DNA of 64,000 nt from Ridgeia piscesae (Eukaryota > Annelida > Polychaeta > Sabellida > Siboglinidae). Each line of letters starts with the position of its first letter. Position 1 is the first letter of the stretch. The position numbers and the translations under genes are program-made. Positions 29,259 to 39,340 of this stretch are shown one piece after another. Under the pieces are notes generated by a model. The model saw nothing but the letters and a program-made list of their open reading frames with translations. It was not told the origin of the DNA and searched no databases. The DNA is taken from NCBI GenBank assembly GCA_025642075.2, contig JAODUO010000860.1, positions 1 through 64,000 on the forward strand. Direction: 5' to 3'.

Positions 29259-32200
29259 GTGCTGCTTGTGTCACATGCAATGTTTAGGATGTAAATACGT
29301 TATTATACTGAGATTCCCACCAATCGTATATCCGTCTTCAAACTGACGCAGTAGCGACTGGTGAAGTCAATTGCTATAATTGTATAGTTCGACTCTTCTC
29401 ACTCCCCGGCTTTACAGAGACAACCGGCCAGGGGTAGCAACACAACTCCCCCTGGTTTGCGGGGTTGAAGTGATGTATAAAGCACTTTGAGCAGTCCTTA
29501 GGACAGAAAACTGTCCTATAGAAGAACTTTACTTTTGTATGTTTGATGTCCTGAGCACTGGATACTGCGCTATGTAATAAAATCCCTGACCTTTTTAATG
29601 TTCTCGCAGGATGTTGATATTAAATCGCCAGGAAAACATGATGGCAGCAAACCACATCAGTCTTGTTGGAAATGTGGATTCCAGAAGCATATCAGGCAAC
29701 TGGTCAGCTATACTGAGGTGAGTTGGTGCAATCAATGATTGGTAATATCAACAACACATCTGTAATGTATATTCAATTCAATTCAATAACTTTATTCCAG
29801 ACTCAACAGGGCACATACAGCAAGTACATGTGACTCTGAGGTCCATATGTTGACATTAGGCAGACAAAATGTACAGTATGCATTCTGACCCAATGCTGTG
29901 TATATAAGCAAAATGTATACATTTGTTTTAGTCAAGTGTTCATACAGGGGTATATGAAAGCTTGTTCCAGTGTTTACGGATCCTGGAAGTGAATCTTAAG
30001 CTAGAAGTTAGAATGTCATTTAAAATACAGTTAACAGAGCTATCAAGTCTACACATAAATCTATACATCATATTCCTAATAACTGACTGGCAGCATTGTA
30101 CATCAAACAGAGTGCATAGTAAGCTGGTACTTTCATATTTTGACATACCAATAAACAACTTAAAAATATTGTGATATGCAATATGTAATCTATTTAGTGT
30201 GGATTTCTTGTAATTCCACCAGAGTTGTACTCCATACATGGGTGAGCAATATGAATGAATAGTTACTGTACTTTACTGTTGTATCAATGTAGAGCGATCA
30301 CATCCTTTTATCCCTTTGTCTGTGGAGTAACTACTGGTATATGTGTGTGCGTGTGTGTGCGTGTGTGTGCGTGCGTGCATGCATGTGCGTGCGTGCGTGC
30401 GTGCGTGCTGAATGTAGGATGAATGTGTGTGTGTGAATGGTTTACTCATAGACGATTTATATCAAACTTCCACTGTTTCACAGATGCATCTATGACCTAT
30501 AAAATAAAAATAGTTCTTTAATCTTGCCTCAATTCTCTCTATGTATCTTACCAGTTGAAGGTTAGTACCATAATGTTAAATGGATAAGAAATTACTATTC
30601 ACAGTATTTTTCCATAAACTGCTCACAAACCAGTTGGATATATTTGACATCAGTGACATGTCGAAAAGCAGCCCAAGTTTGCACCATGACGCACATCTGA
30701 TATGAATACTTGAGCTGAGGAAACCACAGTAGTAACTGTATTCGTATTTTGTATTTCTCCCCAGGGAAAATATTACCGCCATTATCGACCCTGATCTACT
30801 GAACCAATCAATGCCCATTACCACGACTACGGCTGCCACGACAACAACAAATGCCAGCGTAAACGTGTCACACGTATTCAGTGAGCTTGGCGTTTGTGAC
30901 AACATCCCAAGTGGCATACATCTGGAGGTCTTCTATGCTGATGCCGGTCTTTTTAATGGAAAGTCGTTTCCTATGATAGTGAGAGCCAAAGTTCGGTGAG
31001 CTAAATTCTTATTTTGTGTACAGGGATAAAAACCGTGGATTTTAATTTTACCTTGCGATGTATCCAGATTTAAACCTGTTTACAGCATTGTTAAAACTTA
31101 ATCGTTGCAATACAATTAATACATAATAAGGATATATTTCAGAAATTAAACATGCTAGTAAATAAGTAATTTATGCAAATTAAAATATCAAGTGAATTCT
31201 GACTACCGGTAGGTTTAACTTGCCTAAACATTTGAATGGGTCCTAAAAAGTAATGAAATAAGTAATGTTGCAATATAAAATATATAGTGTTAGTGATGAT
31301 TTGTAATTGTGTTATTGCTATGCATGTATGTGGTTGAAGGATCAATTTTAGATTATGTATGTTTAGTTGCGGATCTAGTTTAGATTATTGGCATTTGGTG
31401 TCACATTTTGATTATCCTGTGGGTGGCTAGTTAGCAAGTTCAGGTTATCTGCAGACAGTTGGTGATCAAGTTCAGGTTATCTGCAGGCAGTTGGAGATCA
31501 AGTTCAAGTTATTTGCAGATAGTTGGAGATCAAGTTTAGGTTATCTGCAGACTATTGGAGATGAAGTTTAGGTTATCTGCAGACTGTTGGAGATGAAGTT
31601 CAGGTTATCTGCAGACTATTTGAGATCAAGTTTAGGTTATCTGCAGACTGTTAGAGATGAAATTTAGGTTATCTGCAGATTTGGAGATTAGGTTTAGGTT
31701 ATCTGCAGAGTGTTGGAGATAATGTTTAGGTTATCTGCAGACTGTTGGAGATGAAGTTTAGGTTATCTGCAGACTGTTGGAGATGAAGTTTAGGTTATCT
31801 GCAGACTGTTGGAGATCAAGTTTAGGTTACCTGCAGACTGTTGGAGATCAAGTTTAGGTTATCTGCAGACTGTTGGAGATCAAGTTCAGGTTATCTGCAG
31901 ACTGTTGGAGATCAAGTTTAGGTTATCTGCAGACTGTTGGAGATCAAGTTTAGGTTATCTGCAGACTGTTGGAGATCAAGTTCAGGTTATCTGCAGACTG
32001 TTGGAGATCAAGTTTAGGTTATCTGCAGACTGTTGGAGATCAAGTTCAGGTTATCTGCAGACTGTTGGAGATCAAGTTTAGGTTATCTGCAGACTGTTGG
32101 AGATCAAGTTCAGGTTATCTGCAGGCAGTCGTGGATCATGGCAGGTTGGATGATTTGGATGCTAAAGTGACCTCAAAATATGTCCTAAGAAACCCCTTCA

Positions 32201-33523
32201 TAAAGCGAGCATAGAGTATATACAATGATATTGTTTAGAAAGTTTATATATTACAGTAAACATATTTCTCTGCTAACTTTGATTTGGCTCTGATTTCAGA
32301 TACACACTGTCTACATGGAAGTTGAAATGTTTGGGAACAGGTGGCGCTGCATGTTTTGACAACGAAACATTGCACAATATGTTACAAGAAGGGTTGCCGA
32401 TGGTTCAGACATTTACACTGACCAGTTCTGCAAAGTTCACTAAGATCCCTAAGACACAGCCGGCTCAGGACACCTTGTGAGTATCTGGTGACACCTGGAA
32501 GTGACAAAATATTATGTTACCTGGCATAGAAAATCGACGTGAAATTGTTAAATGAAGTTTTGTACCCTTTTATTCCACATCTTGTAAGCTTTAAAATGAT
32601 ACCTCATTTCTTGAAATATCGTCAGCGGTTTCGTATTCGTTGGTAAAACTGAAGAAAACCTTACACAGAAGTGATGTTTTGCAAAACATAGTCTTCTTTA
32701 CTCAAATTGTGTATTGCTTTTTATATATCAGTTAATAAGTACATGTATTTTAGTCATGTTGTAGGAAAATAAATGGACCGTTTAATTATAAGAATGTAAG
32801 GTTTACATTTCTGCAAAAATTAAAAGATTATGATTAATAATCCTGCATAAAACTTAAAATATACACCCCAAAAATTACTAATATTAATTAATTAAAATCC
32901 ACTGGAATGTTTCTAAAATATAAATGTTATATTTTAGAAACATTCCAGTGGATTTTAATACTTTTTTTACTTACCACAATATATTATACTTATACATTTA
33001 AATTAATGCATGATTATTATATTACATAGTCATTAGACTAGATAAATATTTTATATTCTTATTTGCATTATTTTCCACAGTTATTTTAGAGAATGCAAGT
33101 GTATTCGGTCATTGTTATTGCTGATGTGGAGGTTTTCCCTGCTGTAAAACTCCACACACACTTATAATTAGACCTCGTGCTATATTAAATAAAATATACT
33201 ATTATTATTACTTGTGTTCTGTTATTCATGTCGCAGTGAAGACAACTTTGTGGTGAAGACAAAATGTATTTATTTGTTCTACCCCAGTACCAGTCAGACA
33301 TGCCCCATTTTGTTGCAGGACGAGTGGAATTGACCCCAACAAGCCCTGGGTGTGCGACCAGGACCACTGTTGGCCGGAGATAGTGTTCCCTTTCCTGGGG
33401 TCCTATCACATGCACCGCACCGCTGCGGCCATTGGTCTCATCAGCTTCCTATTCATCACCGGTCTCATCACGATGCTAACCCCCTGGTGGGTGAAAATGA
33501 TCATGGTCGAAGCCGGGGAGTGA
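9876..33523 (+). CDS. TCTN: Tectonic-family protein with an enlarged N-terminal ectodomain (22 exons)
   Basis: Tectonics are secreted or membrane-anchored proteins of the ciliary transition zone (MKS/B9 complex) that help gate membrane proteins and Hedgehog signalling. Twenty-two exons join with matching phases to about 1,153 codons without a stop. The signal peptide ([20 protein letters not shown]) comes first. Residues about 23-450 are a non-tectonic Cys-containing region and Thr/Pro linker. From about 470 on the protein follows tectonics: [17 protein letters not shown], then C...[55 protein letters not shown] and PEIVFPFLG before a C-terminal hydrophobic helix (about 1121-1139). Tectonics are usually 550-700 residues, so this is far longer. 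No paralogue (TCTN1, 2 or 3) can be assigned safely. ATG 9876 is the only one giving a signal peptide; exon boundaries are listed in the next three entries. Confidence 0.85.
11511..12238. mobile_element. Non-autonomous DNA element rich in ACTAGT motifs, hAT-like
   Basis: Intron 2 segment with dense TTTACTAG and ACTAGTCC motifs near both ends. The left end AGGGTAGAGCTTTGG resembles the inverted right end (AGGGCTAGAAATATCC). The flanks GCAGATCA and GCAGATGG match at six of eight positions, as a decayed 8-bp hAT target duplication would. It has no coding capacity. It contains TTAGGGTTAGGG at about 12069-12080. Confidence 0.45.
14327..14617 (-). mobile_element. Insertion flanked by a 16-bp direct repeat, intron 4 of tectonic
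   Basis: TTAATTTCTGGCCCAG stands at both edges (about 14310-14326 and 14618-14633), as a target-site duplication would. The roughly 290 bp between them carry, on the minus strand, a 73-codon open frame containing [20 protein letters not shown], not recognised. A retroposed gene fragment or unknown non-LTR insertion fits best. No poly(A) is evident. Confidence 0.5.
15960..16330 (+). mobile_element. 5'-truncated LINE 3' end, intron 5 of tectonic
   Basis: Positions 15969-16022 read [17 protein letters not shown] and stop, the typical last residues of CR1/L2-type LINE proteins. An AT-rich 3' untranslated region follows and ends with CGCCTCTGAATGG...GATATGGCGTAGACAAA, the same tail family as at 6068 and 18195. 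Confidence 0.65.
16951..17339. repeat. (GTA)n compound microsatellite next to the exon 7 acceptor
   Basis: GTA triplets interspersed with GTTGTA, extending to 30 bp before the exon 7 start at 17370. Long single-amino-acid open frames here (Val, Ser, Tyr, Leu) are artefacts of the triplet. Confidence 0.97.
17985..18260 (+). mobile_element. AT-rich interspersed repeat with LINE-like tail, intron 7
   Basis: TTTTAAATATCTACCATT... and ...GCCCCTCTGAATGGTAATTATTCCATATTTATGGTGCAAAATAAT, paralleling 16030-16330. It has no coding part. Confidence 0.45.
18950..19290. repeat. 35-bp minisatellite, intron 8 of tectonic
   Basis: About nine to ten units containing GATTGACAGGTTACAGGAGC and GACAAGTAAAGTGATG, with GAC/GAT and GGA/GCA variants. 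Confidence 0.93.
20019..20628. repeat. Compound GT-rich microsatellite, intron 10 of tectonic
   Basis: (GT)n, (GTGTGTTTAT)n and (GAGT)n blocks, beginning about 40 bp after the donor of exon 10. Only microsatellite and short unique sequence (20629-20886) lie before exon 11. Confidence 0.95.
20887..26744 (+). CDS. TCTN: Tectonic gene exons 11-15: Thr/Pro linker, Cys cluster and tectonic core
   Basis: Exons: 20887-21038, 22277-22478, 23587-23702, 24276-24526, 26275-26744. Exon 11 encodes a mucin-like linker (runs of Thr, then [18 protein letters not shown]) and VAKEIIEFK. Exon 12 reads [11 protein letters not shown]...VVVLRCCTP. Exon 13 holds the tectonic signature [17 protein letters not shown]. 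Exon 14 must start at the CCCTCCCACAG acceptor (24276) so that [15 protein letters not shown] follows the cluster, as tectonics have (P)DC...C there. Exon 15 has the YKYG(L)SLRT block and conserved Cys residues. The donor of exon 13 (AAG|GTTTTT) is weak, and exon 11 could also end at CCA|GTGAGT, which is likewise in phase 0. Confidence 0.8.
21224..22139. repeat. 0.9-kb polypyrimidine (CCTT)n tract, intron 11 of tectonic
   Basis: Almost only C and T on the plus strand, arranged as CCTT, CCATCCTTT and CCTTT variants. Open frames in several registers are artefacts. The mirror-symmetric purine/pyrimidine bias could allow triplex structure. Confidence 0.97.
22503..22972. mobile_element. MITE with long inverted repeats and TTAA target duplication
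   Basis: Ends AGTGACATGGTCCGTTC and, inverted, AGCGACATGGTCCGTTC, with similarity continuing inward about 50 bp (GGCTTTTTATTTTTATTGCA against GGCTTTTAATTTTTATTGCA). It is flanked by TTAA at 22499-22502 and 22973-22976. It is 470 bp long and has no transposase. TTAA target duplication suggests mobilisation by a piggyBac-type transposase. It starts 24 bp after the exon 12 donor. Confidence 0.85.
24527..26060. repeat. 40-bp minisatellite starting at the exon 14 splice donor
   Basis: About 38 units of GTAAGGGGTGGTGTCATAAG plus TTCATAGACTATGGTCATAA. The first unit begins with the authentic donor of exon 14 (ACAC|GTAAGG), and nearly every later unit repeats AA|GTAAGGGG. Variants include TCACAAGTAAGG, GAGTATGG and CATTAG. 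It fills most of intron 14. Confidence 0.97.
26830..33523 (+). CDS. TCTN: Tectonic gene exons 16-22: C-terminal core and membrane anchor
   Basis: Exons: 26830-27144, 28018-28131, 28833-28950, 29610-29717, 30765-30995, 32300-32476, 33319-33523. They encode the second half of the tectonic domain: [58 protein letters not shown], then an inserted Thr-rich stretch ([12 protein letters not shown]), [18 protein letters not shown], and [15 protein letters not shown] before a hydrophobic helix and a short cytoplasmic tail ending MVEAGE. All junctions are phase-consistent. The boundary with exon 15 is the uncertain one (see the finding at 26745-26829). Confidence 0.85.
27198..27482. repeat. (TA)n compound microsatellite, intron 16 of tectonic
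   Basis: TA runs with ATGTATG and TTTGATG interruptions. The following 27483-27660 segment ends sharply at ACTCCAAAAA and may be the end of an unidentified interspersed element. Confidence 0.95.
28544..28608. repeat. GCAC/CA microsatellite
   Basis: (GCAC)n then (CA)n in intron 17 of tectonic, preceded by imperfect CA-rich sequence from about 28480. Confidence 0.9.
28985..29260 (+). mobile_element. LINE 3' end with (TA)n tail, intron 18
   Basis: Positions 28993-29040 read [15 protein letters not shown] and stop, a LINE protein terminus. AT-rich sequence and TA runs (29181-29257) follow. Confidence 0.6.
29290..29590 (+). mobile_element. SINE-like interspersed repeat, intron 18
   Basis: GC-richer block ending GATGTATAAAGCACTTTGAGCA ... 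GGACAGAAAACTGTCCTATAGAAGAAC, resembling the 3' parts of widespread SINE/LINE2-type repeats (AAAGCACTTTGAGC...CGCTATATAAGAAC). No tRNA head was found. Confidence 0.35.
29767..30240 (-). mobile_element. 5'-truncated LINE, 3' end with TTGAA tail
   Basis: On the minus strand 30239-29940 encodes the conserved tail of a LINE polyprotein: [39 protein letters not shown], then RLDSSVNCI and [12 protein letters not shown]. The 3' end is GGAATAAAGTTATTGAATTGAATTGAAT, a short tandem tail at 29767-29790. A relative with the same tail lies at 50910. Confidence 0.8.
30344..30412. repeat. GT/GTGC microsatellite
   Basis: GTGTGTGC and GCGT repeats in intron 19 of tectonic. Confidence 0.9.
31440..32130. repeat. 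32-bp minisatellite with PstI-like core, intron 20 of tectonic
   Basis: About 21 units of GGTTATCTGCAGACTGTTGG plus AGATCAAGTTTA, more divergent at the left. 32 is not a multiple of three, so the open frames here cycle through registers and are not genes. Confidence 0.95.
32891..32959. repeat. Perfect 32-bp inverted repeat with 5-bp loop
   Basis: The left arm 32891-32922 (starting ATTAAAATCCACTGGAATG) and right arm 32928-32959 are exact reverse complements around AATGT. It lies in intron 21 of tectonic. It may be a miniature element, an extruding cruciform or a transcribed hairpin. Confidence 0.95.
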
Positions 33524-35640
33524 CACCCAGCCGTCGAGTAATTTGCGTTAGTTCACACTGCATGACATATTGGCGGAATGTTGTTTGGCCGTCGCCGTGG
33601 TTTACGAACGAAATAAGTTTCTCCAGTGGTGAAACCGGAAACAATGCACATTTCTGCTGTTGTGGACACTGGTGCCTTTAAGGATTTGTTGTTTAGCAAG
33701 AACTTTGTCATGCATGACAAAATGTCTGCCAAACTCATACATTTAGTCATATGTATAGCTGAAATGCTGGTATCAGAAGACGTTCTTTATGACAAAAACT
33801 GAATTGTTAAAGTGACAAATGAATGTTGACACAGGCAAGTCTTAATGGAGGTTATGCATATAATTATGACATACGCAAATTGCATTAAAGCAAAGCAGTC
33901 TTATTCAGCATGCTGACATCATACAGGTGATTGTGTAAGTTTGCATTATGTATACAGATAGACAGTAACTTGGTTGTCGTTTCTGTAAGCACAGTATGGG
34001 TACTAAGTCGCCTAATGAGTACAACGACTTAATACACAATTCTTTCATTGGGCATAATTAATTACAGCAAATGTCCGTCCAGAGATATATGGAGTATTAT
34101 AATGTTGCTTCAGTATACAAATGATGTCATCTTGGTTAACACATTGGCCTTCGTAAGAATCTCCAATTGGAAGAAATTCTGATAGTTTGTGTATTTGACA
34201 CAAAGTGTAGCAAACCTTTTACAGCCTATAGCACTGTGGCATAGTGTCTAGGTAGACCATATGAAGTAGTTTGTTATGTATACATATGTGTACATAATAT
34301 CTGTTTGCTAATATCTGTATACAGTTTTGTGTCTTGGTTATACATATATGCAAGTTCTTTGTATGTATTGTTTTATTTTTATAAGAGTTGTATATATAAC
34401 TAATTTTGTATGTTTCTACAAACAAGATAGAGTGTATAAATAACATCTGGTGCATTGTATGTAACATTTATTTGCAAACAGTAACAATAATGTTACGATT
34501 GTGCCCAGCTGATACCAGGTAGCTTTCTTCTTGACATTCCTGTTTTTATTCCTTCCAGTTTGCTTTCATTGAAATGGCTATATTTTGCAGGTTTGTACAG
34601 ATACATTGTATATAATGTCTTTATTTATTATTTAAGATGCATCTCAGCATGTTAAAATTTCCTCCTCAATTAGATTAGTTCACTCATGTTTTGGATTCAA
34701 TTAACAGAAAGGACCATACTAATATTGACAACAACTTTCTCGTTATTCTTTTCAAATTTGTTTTTCAGTATTGATGAAATCATTGCATTGGATAGAACGT
34801 TAACATATTTTTTTATAGAATCCAGTGAAAAATCAGCAACAAAAGGACAAAGGTGACAACAGACTGTCATAAATCTGGTCACACTTTCATAAGTCTGGTC
34901 ACATTGTCATAAGTTACCCATCATGGTCACTTCTTTCTTTTGACAATTTCAACAAACGTACAGTTTTATTTTAAACTGATAGTTGTGTGTGAACTGTTCA
35001 CACAACAAATTTTAACAATAGTAAACTTTGTTCATGAGGGATTAAATCAATTGAGAAGGCAGTTTCGGTTGGAATGTGTGATTAAGTGTGTTATTGAAAT
35101 AAGTGATCGCCAACTGACATCCGTCCATAAAAATGTGTTATGTTATATACATTATACAGTGGCACCTCCACATTAAGTTCACCCTCCAAACTGGGCCAAT
35201 TTGGTCTGATTGGACAGGTGATCATATCAGCAGGACTAATCGGCCTCAGTTTACTGTGTGGAACTAATTTGGATCTGTCCCTAATTGGGAGGTGCTGGGT
35301 CACAGGGTGACTAGAAAGTGAAGTTTGACTATATTATGTAATTGGTGATAGAAAATGTTTTGCATATGTTCAAGTAAGTTATTTCCATTGATGTATCTTA
35401 CAAGTATGTTTTGTAAATCATATGTATTACCTCATTACAAATATTGTAACTGTCCTTGCAGTTATCATCATACATCACCAACATAAGTATGGGTTGATTT
35501 AAAGGATAATTTAATAAATAAACATTAATTAAACCTGAGTTCGATATAAAACAGTATTGACGCAATATATGTCATGATACGTAATTGTGCTGCAACCTTG
35601 CGGACTAGAATAAAACAGTTTTTTCGATCACCACCAGGTG
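33524..35640 (+). other. Probable 3' untranslated and downstream region of tectonic
   Basis: No conserved frame is seen for about 2 kb after the stop codon. Candidate polyadenylation signals are ATTAAA at about 33884 and AATAAA at 35513-35518. Neither can be confirmed. Confidence 0.35.
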
Positions 35641-35671
35641 TCATGTTGGTACATTGAGAATAATACACAAC

Positions 35672-35850
35672 AATACATACATACATACATACATACATAC
35701 ATACATACATACATACATACATACATACATACATACATACATACATACATACATACATACATACATACATACATACATACATACATACATACATACATAC
35801 ATACATACATACATACATACATACATACATACATACATACATACATACAT
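35672..35850. repeat. (CATA)n microsatellite
   Basis: Long run of CATA with a single GCATACATACAC end. The 35880-36220 stretch after it is nonrepetitive, with no recognised product. Confidence 0.97.
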
Positions 35851-36220
35851 GCATACATACACAATAGACATTACTAGTTGTCAACATCCGTTGTGTTCTG
35901 AACCGTTTCTGAAATACAGGTCGGAGCCACTCTGGGACACCATCAACCTTGTGTAGTTAATTACTGATTGTAGTTTGTCTGTTACTTTACCTATTGATCC
36001 CTCTCGTCCCTCCTGGGGCTTTGCAGCCAACAACAGCTTCCCAGTGTCCTCTGTCCTGAGCTGTTTTCTGAAGCTGCTTCCATGTGTTGCCCATCCTGCT
36101 GGTGTCTGTTTCTTGTTCTCGGCACCAGGTGTCTCTTTGTCGGTTTCTTCTTCTCTTTTGCTGCAGGTCTCAGGAGAGCACTTGTTTGGTCATGTTTGTG
36201 CCTGATCAGTAGTATGTGTC

Positions 36221-36221
<1 letters not shown>

Positions 36222-36270
<49 letters not shown>
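36222..36270. repeat. (TA)n microsatellite
   Basis: TA run followed by GGATATACGACGCTTTACAAATAA, again the LINE/SINE tail type seen at 6100 and 16300. Confidence 0.9.
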
Positions 36271-36273
<3 letters not shown>

Positions 36274-36673
36274 GCACTGGATATACGACGCTTTACAAAT
36301 AACAATTATTATTAATATCATGAACTCCATTCACCACAGTTATATATTTAAAAAAATATGAAACAAATTATAAAAATTAAAAAGAAATACGTATTAATCT
36401 ATTTTAATGTTAACAGGACAGAATTGAGTAACACCAGCTACTTTCGTCGATCTTGTCTAAGTGACATGTGTTTAATATAATAACATTAAAAGAGATAAGG
36501 TACAAAGATAAAATGCAATGGAAATTATAACTATCTGCTGAGACAAATTGACTTCACTAGATTTGCAATCAGCACATAGGATTTAATCTAGACTAAAAAA
36601 TAAAATTGCACTATTGCAAAAATTACACGAAATACATAAAATCGGACAAATAATATATATGATTTTTAATGTC

Positions 36674-36678
<5 letters not shown>

Positions 36679-36734
<56 letters not shown>

Positions 36735-36880
36735 GATATTAAAACAATACACTAAAATAGTTTGGGAAACTATAATTACCGTTAAAATATAATTCATTGT
36801 GACAAAAACCTACAAGTATTTTATAAATGTGGCCTTAAAAAGATGTGTCTTTAAATGCGACTTAAAGAGTTCAAATGAGT
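36679..36880 (-). mobile_element. LINE 3' end with (TA)n tail
   Basis: The minus strand of about 36880-36806 reads SFELFKSHLKTHLFKATFI, the usual LINE C-terminus. TA repeats follow at 36679-36728. The copy is 5'-truncated. Confidence 0.6.
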
Positions 36881-36933
36881 CTATACTGACATACATGGCA
36901 GAATAAAAGACCTTGCTAGAACTTGGACACAGC

Positions 36934-37343
36934 TTTCTACGTTGTGTGGCCGACCAGAGATCGACAAGGACGGCCTCGACCTAGGCGGTGGAATGAATCA
37001 AGGGCGGGGCACATCCTTTCTACGTTGTGTGGCCGACCAGAGATCGACAAGGACGGCCTCGACCTAGGTGGTGGAATGAATCAAGGGCGGGGCACATCCT
37101 TTCTACGTTGTGTGGCCGACCAGAGATCGACAAGGACGGCCTCGACCTAGGTGGTGGAATGAATCAAGGGCGGGGCACATCCTTTCTACGTTGTGTGGCC
37201 GACCAGAGATCGACAAGGACGGCCTCGACCTAGGCGGTGGAATGAATCAAGGGCGGGGCACATCCTTTCTACGTTGTGTGGCCGACCAGAGATCGACAAG
37301 GACGGCCTCGACCTAGGTGGTGGAATGAATCAAGGGCGGGGCA
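36934..37343. repeat. 83-bp tandem repeat, five copies
   Basis: Units start at 36934, 37017, 37100, 37183 and 37266 with TTTCTACGTTGTGTGGCCGA and are nearly identical (GGCGGTGG/GGTGGTGG variant), which implies recent amplification. GC-rich compared with its surroundings. Frames through it rotate because 83 is not divisible by three. Confidence 0.97.
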
Positions 37344-37546
37344 TGCATATCCGTTGTCTAGCGTCAACTGCATTACGCCGCCGAATCAGACCATGCACGA
37401 TCTTTCTAGATATAGGAAGTTTTGTTAGGGAACCAATCATCTCAGCGATCCAGAAAATGTCTCGTACAACTAGCCAGGGAGATTATAGCCGCGGCAAGAA
37501 CCCTCGGAGAGACACCTAATGTAAGAACAAAATAATCACATGAGAG

Positions 37547-38514
37547 CATGGGCGTCCGCAGAAAAAAATGCAGGGGGGCAATGTTATCCTGAATCAGAGG
37601 TTTAGCCAGCGAGCCGTGCAGCCGTGTTTTGCACGGCCAGTTTTCTAAAAACACGGCCAGTTTAACCATGCACGGCCTAGACTTGACTATGCCTCGGCGA
37701 TGCGCACGCCAGGTCCACCGGCCGAATGTGGGAGGGTCCATTGAGGAGTGCTATCGCCGCCCCATTGTCGGAAAATAGCTCAGATGAGCTAATGTTATCA
37801 ATTCACATGTAAACCGACGTTAAATAAAGCTTCTTGTATCTTGTATCTATGTCCCGTACATGGATTCCTTGATCCAGTCTCTGGAAAGTCGCTTTGGTGA
37901 AAGCAACAAGCCATATTTTCACATTTTCGCACTACATCCGAGAGAAATGCAGCAAACATAAAGAGATGAATTCAAGCACATCGTTTCATCTGTCAAGGAA
38001 ATGTATGGCATTGACAACCTTGTAGAAGAAGCTCTAGCGTGGTATGACGTACAGAAGCATAAGCCACTGGATGACAACTCTCTGGGTATGATCGAGCTGG
38101 TGAAGCAGACAACTATGTTCCCTGCTGTGCGCAAAGCTATCCTCATCGCACTGACTCTGCCTGCAACATCATGTACAGTGGAAAGGTACTTCAGCACACT
38201 GCGCAGGGTGAAGAACTGGTTAAGATCAACGATGAGTGATACACGTCTGTCCGGCCTCTGCATGCTAAGTGTCCACCGCAACAAAGTGAACAGCCAGAAG
38301 ACCGAACTAATGAACAGGGTCATTGGCAATTTCAGAAGAGAACCCCGACGGCTCCAATTCCTGTTGCAAGTGTAATGAACTGCTCTAACTGAATGAACTG
38401 TTGAAATTTGTTTATGTTATTTTATTCATTTTGTATTTTCCATGTAATTTTTTGAAATTTTTGATTTTCCAGGGGGCAACTGCCCCCCTTGCCCCCCCCC
38501 CCCGGACGCCCATG
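37547..38514 (+). mobile_element. Decayed hAT DNA transposon with terminal inverted repeats
   Basis: Ends CATGGGCGTCC...GGGGGGCAA and its inverse form imperfect terminal inverted repeats. The right one is expanded to a long C run. Inside lies the C-terminal part of a hAT transposase (next entry). The 968 bp is far below a full hAT, so the 5' two thirds are deleted. No clear 8-bp target duplication was found (CATGAGAG against GTGATGAG). Confidence 0.75.
37848..38375 (+). pseudogene. hAT transposase C-terminal fragment (dimerisation domain)
   Basis: Reads YVPYMDSLIQSLESRFGES, then LHPREMQQT and an in-frame TAA at 37959-37961. It continues in the same frame through MYGIDNLVEEALAWYDV to the hAT dimerisation motif LTLPATSCTVERYFSTLRRV and KNWLRSTMSDTRLSGL, stopping at 38375. 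It resembles the transposase family that includes the 52-kDa repressor / zinc-finger MYM type proteins. The premature stop and missing N-terminus make it nonfunctional. Confidence 0.85.
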
Positions 38515-38699
38515 GTGATGAGGCGTGCCTCCTAAACAACGAATTGAAACGGTTGGCGACATTTGCATATGCAATCACCGAGGGTTCGCCACCTGGTGGA
38601 AGAATTATCTACGACCGGGTAGTGTGTATCTCAATGCGAGAGGGACCATGTTGTATCTGGAAAAAATACGTAAAGACGAAATATTAAATAGTAATCTTC

Positions 38700-38900
38700 T
38701 AAAATCCTAGTGCATAACCCAAACTCATCAGCATAAATGAATAGATAAAATAATAAAGAAATAATAAAATATATTAATAATAAAATCATTTGAAAACTAT
38801 AACTTCGGGTAAAATAAATTAATTATAAAACACACTAAAAGTACTTTACAAATGCCGCCTTACGTTTTTTTTAAATTAGACATAAGTTCAAGAGTCTATA
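38700..38900 (-). mobile_element. Decayed LINE 3' end
   Basis: A minus-strand region resembling 36725-36880: LLNLCLI, stop, KKRKAAFVKYF, then AT-rich tail sequence. Assigned by comparison only. Confidence 0.35.
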
Positions 38901-39159
38901 AGGCGCAGACTGTCCACAGATCGTTCCACCGACGCTGCGCCGTCACTGAAAACCTACCGACCGACCACAACGTTCCAAATCGTGGCGTGGTACTCTCACG
39001 AGACGGCTGCCGGCGATGGCTCATCTTTTAATGGTGGCTCTAGACTTCTAGTTTTGTAGCTCGACGTTGGGTGTTTTCTGTTTCGTGGCAGTCACGGTTA
39101 CTATGTGATTCCCAGATGACATTACCTTATTCGAGGTGGTGACGGACCATTGTTGTGGA

Positions 39160-39340
39160 GTTCCGCGGTCTCAGTCTCTTACCGAGCAGTCTCGAGTCGA
39201 GTCGGGTCGGGTCGGGTCGGGTCGGGTCGGGTCGGGTCGGGTCGGGTCGGGTCGGGTCGGGTCGAGTCGAGTCGAGTCGAGTCGAGTCGAGTCGAGTCGA
39301 GTCGAGTCGAGTCGAGTCGAGTCGAGTCAAGTCAAGTCAA
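39160..39340. repeat. GTCGG/GTCGA pentamer array seeded in an ARMC5-like fragment
   Basis: Positions 39160-39195 read GGAGTTCCGCGGTCTCAGTC..., a near copy in inverted orientation of the start of ARMC5 exon 6. They run into (GTCGG)n (39199-39263), then (GTCGA)n and (GTCAA)n up to about 39341. Confidence 0.9.

Noticed and set aside
31809..32214. Open frames in the 32-bp repeat
   Set aside because: Unit length is not a multiple of three and the frames simply rotate through the repeat.
36923..37519. Overlapping open frames across the 83-bp repeat
   Set aside because: The same peptide appears in shifting registers; it reflects the repeat, not a gene.
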